The notes below the pieces were generated by a model, which saw only the letters and a program-made list of their open reading frames with translations, was not told the origin of the DNA and ran no database searches. 55,891 bases of DNA from Hymenobacter telluris. Its GTDB lineage: Bacteria > Bacteroidota > Bacteroidia > Cytophagales > Hymenobacteraceae. Within the stretch, counting starts at the first letter, position 1. The number at the start of each line of letters is the position of its first letter. The DNA is taken from positions 1 to 55,891 of the forward strand of contig NZ_JAFLQZ010000025.1 in the NCBI RefSeq assembly GCF_017313265.1. The letters are read 5' to 3'. The position numbers and the translations under genes are program-made. Of this stretch, positions 41,978 through 51,951 are shown piece by piece.

Positions 41978-43537
41978 GTGGTATTACACATTAGAACTTC
42001 CGAGGCCAATAAGACCATCATATCGGAACTCACCCGGCGGATGTTCCCGCAGGGTCAGTCAGAGAATGTCATTTCGCGCATTGCTTTAGCCTATTCCATT
42101 TCCCGAGGCACCCGCCTCCATTTGGAAGACATTCGCGACAGCAAGGGTAAGGAGTACAAGGAGGAAACCCTATTCGGTGCGAACAAGCCCTATTACGTAG
42201 CCCTCGTTTGCCAGCATTATGGTATCCACAAGGAAGACCTTAACCTGCCTCGTTACCTAAAAATGCACGTCGATGATGGCTTGGAAAAGCTAAATAAGCT
42301 CTTCACGGAGAGCAAAAGCTACACTGGCCTCGACTTCCTGATTGAGCACATCGAACGGGGTTCCGAGGCACTCGAGGACGTAACCGCGGGCGCCATCATC
42401 AACGATAAGAACCCAACACCGAGCAAAGGTCACTTCGCTGGCCCGCTTACGCTGCAGTTCGGTCATTCGCTAGATAAAGCCCGCACCCCCATTCGCGTGG
42501 TGCTCAACGATACCAACGTGCGTAACAATGCACACTTGGCCGTAGTGGGTGATTCTGATAGCGGTAAGACAGAGTTTGCGTTGAACCTGCTGCAGCAGGT
42601 TGTTGAAATCTCAAACGGTAGCCTCAATTACCTCTTTCTCGATTTCAAAGAACTGAAGAACGAGGATGTGAAAGCCTTGCAGCCGTTCTTTGACCGAACC
42701 AAGACTACGTTCATCGACGTTCCGCAGAAACCCATCCCGCTTAACCCGCTCATGTTCATAGACAATGTGAATGAGAAGAATCGGCTCACTGGGATTAGCA
42801 AATTCGTAGACATCATCACTACGTACACTCAGCGGACGGGTGCCACTCAAACCCAGCAGCTCAAGGATGCCACCAAAGAGGCTTTTGCCCGCAAGAAGGG
42901 TGGCAACTATCCGTCTCTAAGCGACATTAGCGACTGCCTTTTGGAGATTACCGGAAGCAAGCCCGACACGCTTACCGAAATCATGCGCAGCCTGAGCGAC
43001 TACAAGCTGTTCGCCAGCAAGGCCGATTCTAAGGGTAGCTTCCTCAACCAGAACTACTACTTCAGCCTCTCCGGCGACTTGGACAAGACCATCCGCTTCA
43101 CGGCCACGTTCCTGACCATTTACTACATCTACAACACCTTTATGAACATGGAGAATGCCCCCATCAACGACGGGGTGCAGGCCATGCGCTACGTATTGTT
43201 GATTGACGAGGCCCACGTGCTGTTCAAGGACAAGAAGTCCCAGGACCTGCTGGAACGCATGCTGCGTGAAATCTGCTCGAAGGGCGTGGCCGTGGTGCTG
43301 CTCTCCCAAGGCATCGAAGAGTTCAACCAACCCGCCTTCGACTTCTCCAGCATGTGCGAAAACGCCGTGCTGCTCGAAATCAAAGACCGCTTGAATCTGA
43401 AATCTATGTCGCGCTTCCTAGGCTTCAGCGAAGCCGAAACCCGCCTGTTAGGACAGAGCGTGAGCAAGATTAAGAAGGGGTTGGCCGTAACTAACGTGAA
43501 GGAGTTTAAGCGTGGTGAATTGTTTGAAATTGAATAG
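41978..43537 (+). CDS. dndE: DndE fused to a HerA/FtsK-like ATPase
   Basis: A 519-aa protein. The first ~110 residues match DndE (IRTSEANKTIISELTRRMFP, then ENVISRIALAYSISRGTRLH and PYYVALVCQHYGIHKED), a nicked-DNA-binding protein usually about 110-130 aa long. The rest is an ATPase: Walker A GDSDSGKT at 191-198, Walker B RYVLLIDEAHVLF near 403, and a HerA/TraG-like end (ICSKGVAVVLLSQGIEEFNQ). The fusion makes a DndE with its own motor. The ORF is continuous and in the middle of the operon. How common this fusion is among Dnd systems I cannot judge without a search. Confidence 0.85.
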   Translation: MVLHIRTSEANKTIISELTRRMFPQGQSENVISRIALAYSISRGTRLHLEDIRDSKGKEYKEETLFGANKPYYVALVCQHYGIHKEDLNLPRYLKMHVDDGLEKLNKLFTESKSYTGLDFLIEHIERGSEALEDVTAGAIINDKNPTPSKGHFAGPLTLQFGHSLDKARTPIRVVLNDTNVRNNAHLAVVGDSDSGKTEFALNLLQQVVEISNGSLNYLFLDFKELKNEDVKALQPFFDRTKTTFIDVPQKPIPLNPLMFIDNVNEKNRLTGISKFVDIITTYTQRTGATQTQQLKDATKEAFARKKGGNYPSLSDISDCLLEITGSKPDTLTEIMRSLSDYKLFASKADSKGSFLNQNYYFSLSGDLDKTIRFTATFLTIYYIYNTFMNMENAPINDGVQAMRYVLLIDEAHVLFKDKKSQDLLERMLREICSKGVAVVLLSQGIEEFNQPAFDFSSMCENAVLLEIKDRLNLKSMSRFLGFSEAETRLLGQSVSKIKKGLAVTNVKEFKRGELFEIE

Positions 43538-43554
43538 TCCCGGAAATAGCTTAT

Positions 43555-44160
43555 ATGCAAATGACTGCTCTTAATAAATTTTCCTTTTGGGTTTGGAACT
43601 GGTTGTTTTTTCCTGATCAGGATCAGGTTAAAGTTATCGATGGTTTAAAGAGTAGACATAGGAGCAAGTCAAAGAAATGGTTTTTGACTTCTGTTGTCAT
43701 CAATATATTTCCTTTCATACTAGCTGCTATAGTTGAAGCAATTATCAACAACAGTAATATTCTTTGCTTTCTCAACAACGGCTCATTGCCAATACTTTGC
43801 ATGAGTATTGTTGCGACTAATCTATTCTATCTTCAAGAAAATATTCCTAGCGATTTAAAACCAGAAGAAGTTGACTCATATGATACACTCAAATCTACTA
43901 TTCTAACCATCGGCTTTATAATACTGATAACATCTACTATATTATACATATTTCAATCTAACTTTCTAAGCAACTTTAACTATTCCCATTTATGGATTTC
44001 TCTAATCATATCGACTTTAACTTTAGGGTATTCTATATCATGTGGTAAGAAAATGTTTTTACTACAGAAGAGTTATATTTTAAGCTACAGAGAGAAGCTT
44101 GACCAGGATAGAAAGAACTTGAACGACAGAGATAATACCGATGGCTTCACAACAGAGTAA
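43555..44160 (+). CDS. Small membrane protein in the dnd operon
   Basis: A 201-aa AT-rich gene. The protein has about four transmembrane helices (FLTSVVINIFPFILAAIVEA, PILCMSIVATNLFYL, STILTIGFIILITSTILYIF, LWISLIISTLTLGYSI) and a charged C-terminal tail that ends inside dndB (20-nt overlap). It is not a standard Dnd component. Codon usage is unlike dndC-dndD-dndE but like dndB, so the two may have been gained together. A membrane tether or toxic effector coupled to phosphorothioation is possible; function is unknown. Confidence 0.7.
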   Translation: MQMTALNKFSFWVWNWLFFPDQDQVKVIDGLKSRHRSKSKKWFLTSVVINIFPFILAAIVEAIINNSNILCFLNNGSLPILCMSIVATNLFYLQENIPSDLKPEEVDSYDTLKSTILTIGFIILITSTILYIFQSNFLSNFNYSHLWISLIISTLTLGYSISCGKKMFLLQKSYILSYREKLDQDRKNLNDRDNTDGFTTE

Positions 44161-45379
44161 TTCAATCCTGACTATTGACTGCCAACGAGTTCATCAGAAT
44201 AATGTTGACTTTGTCATTGGCAAAATAAAGGCATCTTTGCTTTTAAACCTATCAACGGTCAATCATAGAATAATTGTCGATTATGACAATAATGGGATGC
44301 CTTTATACAACAAACAGATTCAAAGAAAACCAAGTCCTATTAGAGTTGATTCTATCAAAGAGTACTTGCTTAAAGATGAATACGCTTGCTTCCCCAGTAA
44401 TATCCTTGTATCAGTTCCATCTGCACTAATCTTAAACGAAATTGAAGACGGCAATAACATTTCTTTAAACATTGACCTATCTAAGGTAAATATTTCTTCG
44501 GAGGAAGCGCCTGTATATTTGCAGATATTTGATGGGCAACACAGATTCAAAGGAATGCAAGAGGCTATAAAAGAATCCTTTAATAACGGTGATACAGAAA
44601 CATTAGAAAAATTAAACAACTTTGAATTCGTAGTATCTTTTTTTATAGATGCTCCGATAGAATATCAAGCAATGATATTCTCTACTATCAATAGAACACC
44701 AGTTAAAGTTTCGCAAGATTTGGTATTTGATTTATTTGGTTTAACCCAAAAAGATTCACCGCAAAAAACTTCATTAGCAATTGCCCTACAATTAAATGGT
44801 CTAAAATATACAGATTCTAAATCCGCTGAAATTGCTCCATTTTATAAAAGAATAAGGCTGTTAGCCAAAAAGGACAAAGGGGACTTTAGCCCAATATCGC
44901 AAGGAATGTTTATAAAATCAATTCTCACATTAATTTCACCTAATATTAAATTATCAGAAGAGGAAAGGAACTATGAGCGAAGCTATTTTACAAATGGCGG
45001 CAGTGGCAGAACTATTTTCAGATCTTTCTACGCAACCAACAAAGACAATTTAATTTATTTGACATTGTTAAATTATTTCACCGCAGTTAAGCGAGTATTC
45101 AAAGACAAAAATGGGAAAAGTTGGTGGGAGCCATCGGAAACACCTGACAATCCACTTCAAAGAACAATAGGATACTTAGCTCTTATTGACTTACTTGTAA
45201 AAATATTTCCAGCCAGTCTTGAGAATAAAAATATTTCAACTAGTTTTTTTGAAAACCATCTTTCTAGAGCTAAAAATATAACCTTGCTAAACAACAATAA
45301 CGAGAGTCTTTACGCTTACAGTAGCGTAGGTAAAACCAAGCTTAGCGAGGATTTGATCAACTTGGTATTTAGTGAGTAA
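44141..45379 (+). CDS. dndB: DNA sulfur modification protein DndB (DGQHR domain)
   Basis: A 412-aa protein with the DGQHR domain, FDGQHRFKGMQEAIKESF, and other DndB-like segments (FEFVVSFFIDAPIEYQAMIF, STINRTPVKVSQDLVFDLFG). DndB represses dnd transcription and limits modification in other bacteria. Its place at the end of the operon, after a membrane protein, is not the classical first position. The sequence is AT-rich compared with dndC-dndE. The stop (45377-45379) is 4 nt from the stop of the convergent dndA. Confidence 0.85.
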   Translation: MASQQSNSILTIDCQRVHQNNVDFVIGKIKASLLLNLSTVNHRIIVDYDNNGMPLYNKQIQRKPSPIRVDSIKEYLLKDEYACFPSNILVSVPSALILNEIEDGNNISLNIDLSKVNISSEEAPVYLQIFDGQHRFKGMQEAIKESFNNGDTETLEKLNNFEFVVSFFIDAPIEYQAMIFSTINRTPVKVSQDLVFDLFGLTQKDSPQKTSLAIALQLNGLKYTDSKSAEIAPFYKRIRLLAKKDKGDFSPISQGMFIKSILTLISPNIKLSEEERNYERSYFTNGGSGRTIFRSFYATNKDNLIYLTLLNYFTAVKRVFKDKNGKSWWEPSETPDNPLQRTIGYLALIDLLVKIFPASLENKNISTSFFENHLSRAKNITLLNNNNESLYAYSSVGKTKLSEDLINLVFSE

Positions 45380-45383
45380 AAAA

Positions 45384-46529
45384 CTATAAAGCATAACTCC
45401 TGAGGCGACCAACAACTTCACCCAACAAACTTTCACATATATTAATATCAGTTTCTGAGCAAAACCTTCCCAAACTAAAACGGAGGCATGAAAATGCTTC
45501 CGTTTCGTTTAGCCCCATAGCTAACAACACATGTGAAGGATCCACAGACGCGGCAGTGCAAGCCGACCCATTTGAAACAGCAATACCCTCCAGCCCCATA
45601 ATCATGGCGTCAGAATCGCAGCCCTCAAAGAGAATGTTGGTGGTATTGTAGAGCCGATGCGCACGGTTCCCATTCACTCGGGTGCCAGGTATAGCGAGTA
45701 AGCCAGCTTCCAACTCATCCCGCAGGGCTTCTATCCGTACTGTCTCCTCTTTCATGGTCTGGCGGCACAGCTCGGCGGCTTGCCCTAGGCCCACAATACC
45801 TGGCACATTGAGCGTACCGCTCCTCATCCCCCGCTCATGCCCGCCGCCGTGTAACAGCGCATCCATTTTCACGCGGCGCGGTTTGCGGTGGCGCACGTAA
45901 AGCCCGCCCACGCCTTTGGGCCCATACAGTTTGTGGCCTGAAAACATCAATAGGTCTACCCCCAGCTGCTCTACGTCCAGCGGCATTTTGCCCACCGCCT
46001 GGGTGGCATCCGTCATAAACAGTGCCCCCGCCGCGTGGGCCAGCTCTGCTATTTGCTGAATCGGCTGAATTACCCCAGTCTCGTTATTCACCGCCATGAC
46101 CGAAACCAGGATAGTGTCCGGCCGGATGGCTTGTTGCACAGTAGCCAGGTCCAACAATCCGTCCGGCTGCACCGGCAGGTAGGTCACTTCGTAGCCGCGG
46201 CCCTCCAGGTAGCGGCATACATCTAGTACGGCGGTGTGCTCCGTTTGCACAGTTACAATGTGCTTACCCCGGCTAGCGTAACTATCTGCTACTCCCTTAA
46301 TGGCTAGGTTAATGGCCTCCGTCGCACCCGAGGTAAAGATCAATTCAGTTGGTTCACATCCCAGCAGCTGGGCCACCTGTTGTCGGGCTAGCTTCACTGC
46401 CTCATGGGCCCGCACCCCGAATGGGTGGGTTGAAGCTGCGTTAGCGTATTCTTCCGTCAAGAAGGGCATCATAGCTTCCAATACACGCGGATCAAGACGG
46501 GTTGTGGCGTTGTTATCGAGGTAAATCAT
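45384..46529 (-). CDS. dndA: Cysteine desulfurase DndA (NifS/IscS-like)
   Basis: A 381-aa PLP enzyme from the ATG at 46529 (MIYLDNNATTRLDP); seven further residues would precede it if the ATG at 46550 is used. Motifs: SGATEAINLA, TEHTAVLD, SGHKLYGPKGVGGLYV with the PLP lysine, and the active-site loop GSACTAAS. DndA supplies sulfane sulfur to DndC. It is encoded opposite to the other dnd genes, with only 4 nt between its stop and that of dndB. Because general desulfurases are related, an IscS role cannot be excluded, but location supports DndA. Confidence 0.85.
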   Translation of the reverse strand: MIYLDNNATTRLDPRVLEAMMPFLTEEYANAASTHPFGVRAHEAVKLARQQVAQLLGCEPTELIFTSGATEAINLAIKGVADSYASRGKHIVTVQTEHTAVLDVCRYLEGRGYEVTYLPVQPDGLLDLATVQQAIRPDTILVSVMAVNNETGVIQPIQQIAELAHAAGALFMTDATQAVGKMPLDVEQLGVDLLMFSGHKLYGPKGVGGLYVRHRKPRRVKMDALLHGGGHERGMRSGTLNVPGIVGLGQAAELCRQTMKEETVRIEALRDELEAGLLAIPGTRVNGNRAHRLYNTTNILFEGCDSDAMIMGLEGIAVSNGSACTAASVDPSHVLLAMGLNETEAFSCLRFSLGRFCSETDINICESLLGEVVGRLRSYAL

Positions 46530-46708
46530 GGCGGCTGAGCTATTCGGCAAAGGTACCCAAGGATGTCTTGTAGGTATAACAAACTGACCTCCTTTTCATG
46601 AAATGTCCTGCTCTGCTGCTCTTGTCAGTAGAACTTCCCTGTTGGGGTTGCCTTCACTTGACGATCATGTTTGCTTGAAACTTGCTTTCGATAGGAATAC
46701 ATAACAAA

Positions 46709-46734
46709 GGGCTCCAATCAAATGATTGGAGCCC
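46709..46734 (-). terminator. dptH terminator
   Basis: GGGCTCCAATCA (46709-46720) pairs perfectly with TGATTGGAGCCC (46723-46734). On the minus strand it is followed by TTTGTT. It lies 47 bp beyond the end of dptH, in the gap before dndA's promoter region. Confidence 0.8.
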
Positions 46735-46781
46735 GGTAAATGATCTAGTGCACCTGGACGGTATGTCAAACCATAATCAGG

Positions 46782-49700
46782 TTACTTATGAATAGCACAT
46801 TGAACTCTGATTAGGTCGCCTGCGCCGTTTTTGAAGAGTGAATCGCCTCGGCCGGCAAGCGTTTCGGCTCCACTGTCATCAAGTATAACGCGGCTGTCTC
46901 CCGCTGTCCTCACCTTCAGTGCTATGACTGCTGGTAGATTAGCTCTGATCACAGAACTCACGATAGTAGCCAGAGGCTTTTGAGTGGCTAGAATTACGTG
47001 AATGCCAGCTGCCCTCGCTTTTTGCGCTAATCGACGCAGTAGCGTTTCAATGATGGGCTTATTGCCCGGGTCTTCGTCCAATAAGTCGGAGTACTCGTCA
47101 AGCACCACCAACCAGCGGGGTATCTTCTTGCCCGGCTCAGCGACCATTTGGTTGTACTGCACAATGTCCTTCGCCGCCTTATTATGGGCTGCGCGCAACT
47201 CTTTCCCCACAAAAGCTTGGTATCGAGACTCCATCTCCTGAACACAGCCCTCTAGCAAAGCAATGGCGTCAGCTGAAGTTGTACCGTTCGGTTGCGGAAC
47301 GTGGGGCAAACTTTCAAAATCGATGAGCTCATTGCCTTTGGGGTCAACCAAAAACATGTTCAGCTCGGTCGACTCATAGAGTTGGGCTGCCCCCCGTATA
47401 AGCGTATCAAGCACCACAGACTTACCCGAACCCGTAGTTCCCGCTAGCAAGAGGTGAGGAGAGTTCGAGGAAGAGAAGTTGAGGTTTACCACATTACCGT
47501 CTACATCCATCCCAAACGGAATTTCAAAGTCATCCGACTTTGTGAAGCTTCCCCATATATGGGCTGTCGTAACAACCACCTTTTGGTTATCCTGCTTCGG
47601 TACTTCAACCCACACCTTGCCTTTGTCTTGAAAAACCCGCACCTGCTGGCCAGCATTCAGTTTGAGGGCAATGTTCAACTCCTGGCCTGCATTTACTATC
47701 TTTTTAAAGGTCGTGCTAGGCTGCGGACGCACCTCGAGTTTATAAAATGCCGGCCCCTCCAGAAAGTTGATTTCCGAAGCTATGTCCTTTTTAATGGCAA
47801 CATTAATCGCCGTCAGTTTACTATAAACTGCTTCATATATGGATAAAATTTCTTGTTTATCAATCTTATCAAATACCAGCTTGTTGTTAGTGGCCACCAC
47901 TGCCTTATGTTCAACCCTAGGAAGGAGGGAAGCCTCCACCTCAATAGCAACCACCTGAGGCGTAGCCTGTGGACGGATTTCGTGGTGAGTGACTTTGTGA
48001 GGGTGATACTTGCTAAACAAAAGCTGCCGTGCTTCTATAGTGTGCACTTTGCTTTCATGAAACCGCACCTTCAAATCATCAATGCTTTCGGTGATGTAAT
48101 CAAGGGCATCCTGCTTGAGTAATTCTATAATGCATGCGTCGTCCTCGTACCGCAACGAGCGAACCATAAACTCATCAGTCCACGTGTACTTAAGAACTGC
48201 GTATTCACCAATGTATTCTTGTAGATGGCTGCTGACTATAAATTGGTCGTTGAGCAGTTCCTTGCGCCACTCCGCTACTTTCAGCCACTTTTCCTGATAT
48301 GCTGGCCATACTTCATATAGCGCGTATTTCTCTGCACCTATCAGGGCAAGCTTTGCAAAAAAATTGCGGTAAATTTTCGCTGTGAAGCTTTTGTCCTCGA
48401 TAAGATAGCTGTTCAGTAGCTCCAGGGTCTTACGTCCCTGCTCTAATGCTTTACGCTCAACGCTGGCATCATTTTTCCCGATTTTAACTTCCAGTGGATA
48501 CAGGGTCATCAGCAATTGATGATCCCTTTGCTCTAAGCCAATTAGGAGGATGTCATCGGTGAATTTACCCTGCCCCTCCAGGTTTTTTACCGAAAACAGA
48601 CCCTCTGCTTGCGTTAATCCAATTGGACGCGAAATGCGCAGGATTTCTTCTAGCGATATTGGTATCCAGGTGATGTTCTCGTGATGGAAAACGGCCAAAG
48701 CGGTTTTAACCGCACTTAGCAAGCTAAGCTTTTCGAGTTTAGAGTGGTCACCTGTAACGGTAGCATCATGCATGTGAAGTAACCAGTTCCCATTCACGGC
48801 ATTAAACATGTTAATGATGTGAACGATATCTAGCCGGGTCGCGTCAACGCCTTCTGCTTGAAGAGACTCCAAAATGGTTGCCCGATAGGGCTCCCACTTG
48901 CTTGTTATGGTTATAGCATCATACCCACTAGCATTATTGTACTGGTCACTGTAGTGTATGATTACTACATCTTTAAAGTTCTTGAAAAAGCTTAGGTCAA
49001 CCCGTGGGTTGATAAAGGTGACCCATAACGAAGAATAGGCTACCTTTTCAAAGGTGCTGCGCGAGTTTTTGCTTACTACTAAAGCGTTGGTTACGCCCTG
49101 CGAAAATGGGTCTTCAGTAACTGCAACCGTAGCATAAGCATTATACAAGGAGGCTAATGACGTTAACAAGCCTCGCTTGGATGATATATGCTTTGTGCCA
49201 AACCCCGTACGGTAAGAGTCCGCTTCGTGAACGGAGGGAACGTCCGAAAGCAAGCCATTCAGACTAATTCCCGTTGGAATATTATCAGAGCTGTAATGTG
49301 ACTTTTTTACCTCGCTAGGGTCAAATTCATAGAAGGAAAGATGAGAGTAGGCGTACTGTTCATCCTCTAGCTTGAAAAACGACACCTTGGTATTGAAGGC
49401 TTCTAACAAATCTGTAACCGTATCGGGAGCCACATTAAGTTTTACGCCAATCTCTTTTTCGACGAAGTTGGGATTATTCCATAATGTTATCTCCTCAAAC
49501 TTCGTAGAATAATCGGTCGAACCATAGATATTGACTCTTATCGCTAAGGCGTGTTCAACGCCATTCTTAGCGCTCTTGCTTAAGAATTTGGCATAATAAT
49601 CCAGTATGCCCTGCAGCACTTCCTGGCAATCCCCCTGGTTAATAACGTTGATTTTTAGTGCAGGCTTGTTGTCAACGAACAACACCGAGAAGTGAGTGAT

Positions 49701-51944
49701 AAATTGCTCAATCTTCTCAAGTACCAGCCTCGGAATGAAGTCACGAGTCGAATGCTTACTTATTTCGTCGGAATAGTAGTATTGCCACTCAGGCGAATGG
49801 CTCTGGCTAAGGGTCTGATAATACAGATAATTTGAATTCCGACCCTTAACATCCACTTTGATGAAGGGAAGAAGATTGGCCGGAGAAAACTTGCTCAACA
49901 AGTATTTCGGCAAGGAGTGATGTTGTACCTCGTTTCTTATCGCTAGCTGATAAGCAACATTTAGAGGATGAAGCGGTGTGCATATGAGCATTCGCTCTGC
50001 CACCAGCTCTTGCACCGTCCCAATGTAGAGTAGCTTCTTATCACTCTTGCTCACGGCGCTGTTATCTTCTAGCCGTTGGAGTCGGTCAATAAAGGTTTCT
50101 ACATAGGAAGCATACAGGTTGGCGAGCTCATCATCAATAAACGCCAGGCTCGGTAACAAGCCCTTGCGGACGAAGTAGTTGATAATGCTCTGGTAAGTTT
50201 GGTAGATGGGGTCTTCATTCGGTATAGAGTCCCGCACTTCCAACGTCCCATCAAGTAACTGGTAGTGTGCCAGAGCCGATGAGCGGATTAGTTGCTCTTC
50301 AAGCTTGAGATTATTTCTGAAGGCAGCAACTGGATAATACTTATGGGTACCCTGGGTGAGAATTATGGTTTCGTAGCCCGCATTAGACTCCGACACATAA
50401 GTTCTGAAAGACTCTGAATGTACCCGCTTCAGATTCCACACATCCAGGCCTGATATCTCTTTCGCCCGATTCGCATGGGTTGTGATGCGTGCGGGAAGTA
50501 CCACTCCCTCAAACACCAGATTGATCTCTTTGAGCTCTTGGTCAAATTCGTAGGAGCTTTCCTTGACTTCAACAAAAGCATCAGGCTCAGTGGAAAAAGG
50601 ATACTCGGTACCCAGTTCTAAGTCCTGCACCAACAACGGAGGCCATCCCTGCCTCAAATTGAGCACTTCGGTGTCAAGAGCCAAGTGAATACTTTTCTTA
50701 GCCTCCTTAACTAGGTAGTGGGGTTTAAGCCCTTCAATCAAAGTGTGCTCAATAGGTAGGATGAGAATGAAAAAGACGAAAGTGTAGTTCTTGTGCTTAT
50801 AAGTAATTTTAGAATACGCTAATTCATTAGGATTTTGGAGCTTAATATCGAAGAGTATAGACTTGTGGACTATTTGTATTGTTGTACTACTATTTAAACA
50901 GGTCGATTTGGGCGTTCCATCTTTCAGTTTTGCATTGAAATCGATGGAGTGGGATATGACCTCTTTACCATCAGGATTAAAAATGATGATGTGACGCCGT
51001 TTCTTTTGGGTTGCCGTGTCACCCTCAACCTTACTCCAGCAGATGAGCTTATCTTCTGTTTCCCCCTTGTCTTCAAGGATGAAAGGAATGGTGACCTTAT
51101 TTTTGTCATCGTTCCACTTCACCAGGTCAACGAAGTCGGTCTCCTTCCAATGGTCCTCGTTCTTGATTATTTTACTTACACCAGCGGTGCTAAAGTGCTT
51201 ATCTAGAACATTCTCAACGCCTCCATACTGGAAGCCGTTATTTATCTCAGTATACCATTCTTCATTTTTCTGCAGCCTCTTCTTTATCTCGGCCTCCTTG
51301 GTAGTATTGGCAAGGTCCTGATCAGGGAATATACTCAAAGCTGCATAGTCCTTTAAGGTAATAGTGCCTTGCTCCAAAATGGAGAAGTAGGCCTCGAAGT
51401 CAAAGAGGTTGTAGCTCTCGTCGGCTTCTACTCCAAGCCGATTCAGCGATTCAGATAAAATAACCTTTTCGTATTTCTTTAAGCTCGTTGATTTTGCCGC
51501 ATCTTCGGTGATGTTCTGTCGAAGCGACTGGTAGTTCAAGGGCATGCCGGCATCCATAAGGTTTTTACAACCTCCGATAATGCTGTCCAGCGAGGTGTTA
51601 TGTATGAATAACACCGCTGCACCTTTGAACTCCGGGGTGCTTTGCTCCACAACCCTGTTTCGGAGCGCCGTTAGGAAGTCTCCTTCTACATTGTTACTGG
51701 TTGCAATAATTAGGTCGCAGCCCTTATAGACAAGTTTCAGCGTCTCATAATTCTTATAGGAGAATTTTCCAACCTCAACCCCCTCGTAATCAATAGCTTT
51801 TGCCTGTAAGCCAGCCTGCTGACCGAGAACATCATCACGATGTTCAAAGGATACTTGGTAATGGTCTCCTGCCAGGAAATCCGAGTTTGCGAAGAAGTCT
51901 AGTATAACCCCAGCTGTATATTCAAAAAAACTTGCGTTGTGCAT
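46782..51944 (-). CDS. dptH: Phosphorothioation-dependent restriction protein DptH
   Basis: A 1720-aa protein. The C-terminal ~270 residues are an FtsK/HerA-like motor: LLLAGTTGSGKSVVLDTLIR (Walker A near 1499-1506), WLVVLDEYSD (Walker B near 1610), and LATQKPLATIVSSVIRANLP. The N-terminal ~1400 residues are divergent, as usual in DptH. DptFGH cut or block DNA that lacks phosphorothioate marks, and DptH is the large translocase component. It is the last gene of the leftward dptF-G-H operon, starting 7 nt after dptG, and ends before a terminator. Confidence 0.9.
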   Translation of the reverse strand: MHNASFFEYTAGVILDFFANSDFLAGDHYQVSFEHRDDVLGQQAGLQAKAIDYEGVEVGKFSYKNYETLKLVYKGCDLIIATSNNVEGDFLTALRNRVVEQSTPEFKGAAVLFIHNTSLDSIIGGCKNLMDAGMPLNYQSLRQNITEDAAKSTSLKKYEKVILSESLNRLGVEADESYNLFDFEAYFSILEQGTITLKDYAALSIFPDQDLANTTKEAEIKKRLQKNEEWYTEINNGFQYGGVENVLDKHFSTAGVSKIIKNEDHWKETDFVDLVKWNDDKNKVTIPFILEDKGETEDKLICWSKVEGDTATQKKRRHIIIFNPDGKEVISHSIDFNAKLKDGTPKSTCLNSSTTIQIVHKSILFDIKLQNPNELAYSKITYKHKNYTFVFFILILPIEHTLIEGLKPHYLVKEAKKSIHLALDTEVLNLRQGWPPLLVQDLELGTEYPFSTEPDAFVEVKESSYEFDQELKEINLVFEGVVLPARITTHANRAKEISGLDVWNLKRVHSESFRTYVSESNAGYETIILTQGTHKYYPVAAFRNNLKLEEQLIRSSALAHYQLLDGTLEVRDSIPNEDPIYQTYQSIINYFVRKGLLPSLAFIDDELANLYASYVETFIDRLQRLEDNSAVSKSDKKLLYIGTVQELVAERMLICTPLHPLNVAYQLAIRNEVQHHSLPKYLLSKFSPANLLPFIKVDVKGRNSNYLYYQTLSQSHSPEWQYYYSDEISKHSTRDFIPRLVLEKIEQFITHFSVLFVDNKPALKINVINQGDCQEVLQGILDYYAKFLSKSAKNGVEHALAIRVNIYGSTDYSTKFEEITLWNNPNFVEKEIGVKLNVAPDTVTDLLEAFNTKVSFFKLEDEQYAYSHLSFYEFDPSEVKKSHYSSDNIPTGISLNGLLSDVPSVHEADSYRTGFGTKHISSKRGLLTSLASLYNAYATVAVTEDPFSQGVTNALVVSKNSRSTFEKVAYSSLWVTFINPRVDLSFFKNFKDVVIIHYSDQYNNASGYDAITITSKWEPYRATILESLQAEGVDATRLDIVHIINMFNAVNGNWLLHMHDATVTGDHSKLEKLSLLSAVKTALAVFHHENITWIPISLEEILRISRPIGLTQAEGLFSVKNLEGQGKFTDDILLIGLEQRDHQLLMTLYPLEVKIGKNDASVERKALEQGRKTLELLNSYLIEDKSFTAKIYRNFFAKLALIGAEKYALYEVWPAYQEKWLKVAEWRKELLNDQFIVSSHLQEYIGEYAVLKYTWTDEFMVRSLRYEDDACIIELLKQDALDYITESIDDLKVRFHESKVHTIEARQLLFSKYHPHKVTHHEIRPQATPQVVAIEVEASLLPRVEHKAVVATNNKLVFDKIDKQEILSIYEAVYSKLTAINVAIKKDIASEINFLEGPAFYKLEVRPQPSTTFKKIVNAGQELNIALKLNAGQQVRVFQDKGKVWVEVPKQDNQKVVVTTAHIWGSFTKSDDFEIPFGMDVDGNVVNLNFSSSNSPHLLLAGTTGSGKSVVLDTLIRGAAQLYESTELNMFLVDPKGNELIDFESLPHVPQPNGTTSADAIALLEGCVQEMESRYQAFVGKELRAAHNKAAKDIVQYNQMVAEPGKKIPRWLVVLDEYSDLLDEDPGNKPIIETLLRRLAQKARAAGIHVILATQKPLATIVSSVIRANLPAVIALKVRTAGDSRVILDDSGAETLAGRGDSLFKNGAGDLIRVQCAIHK

Positions 51945-51951
51945 GGGTACA

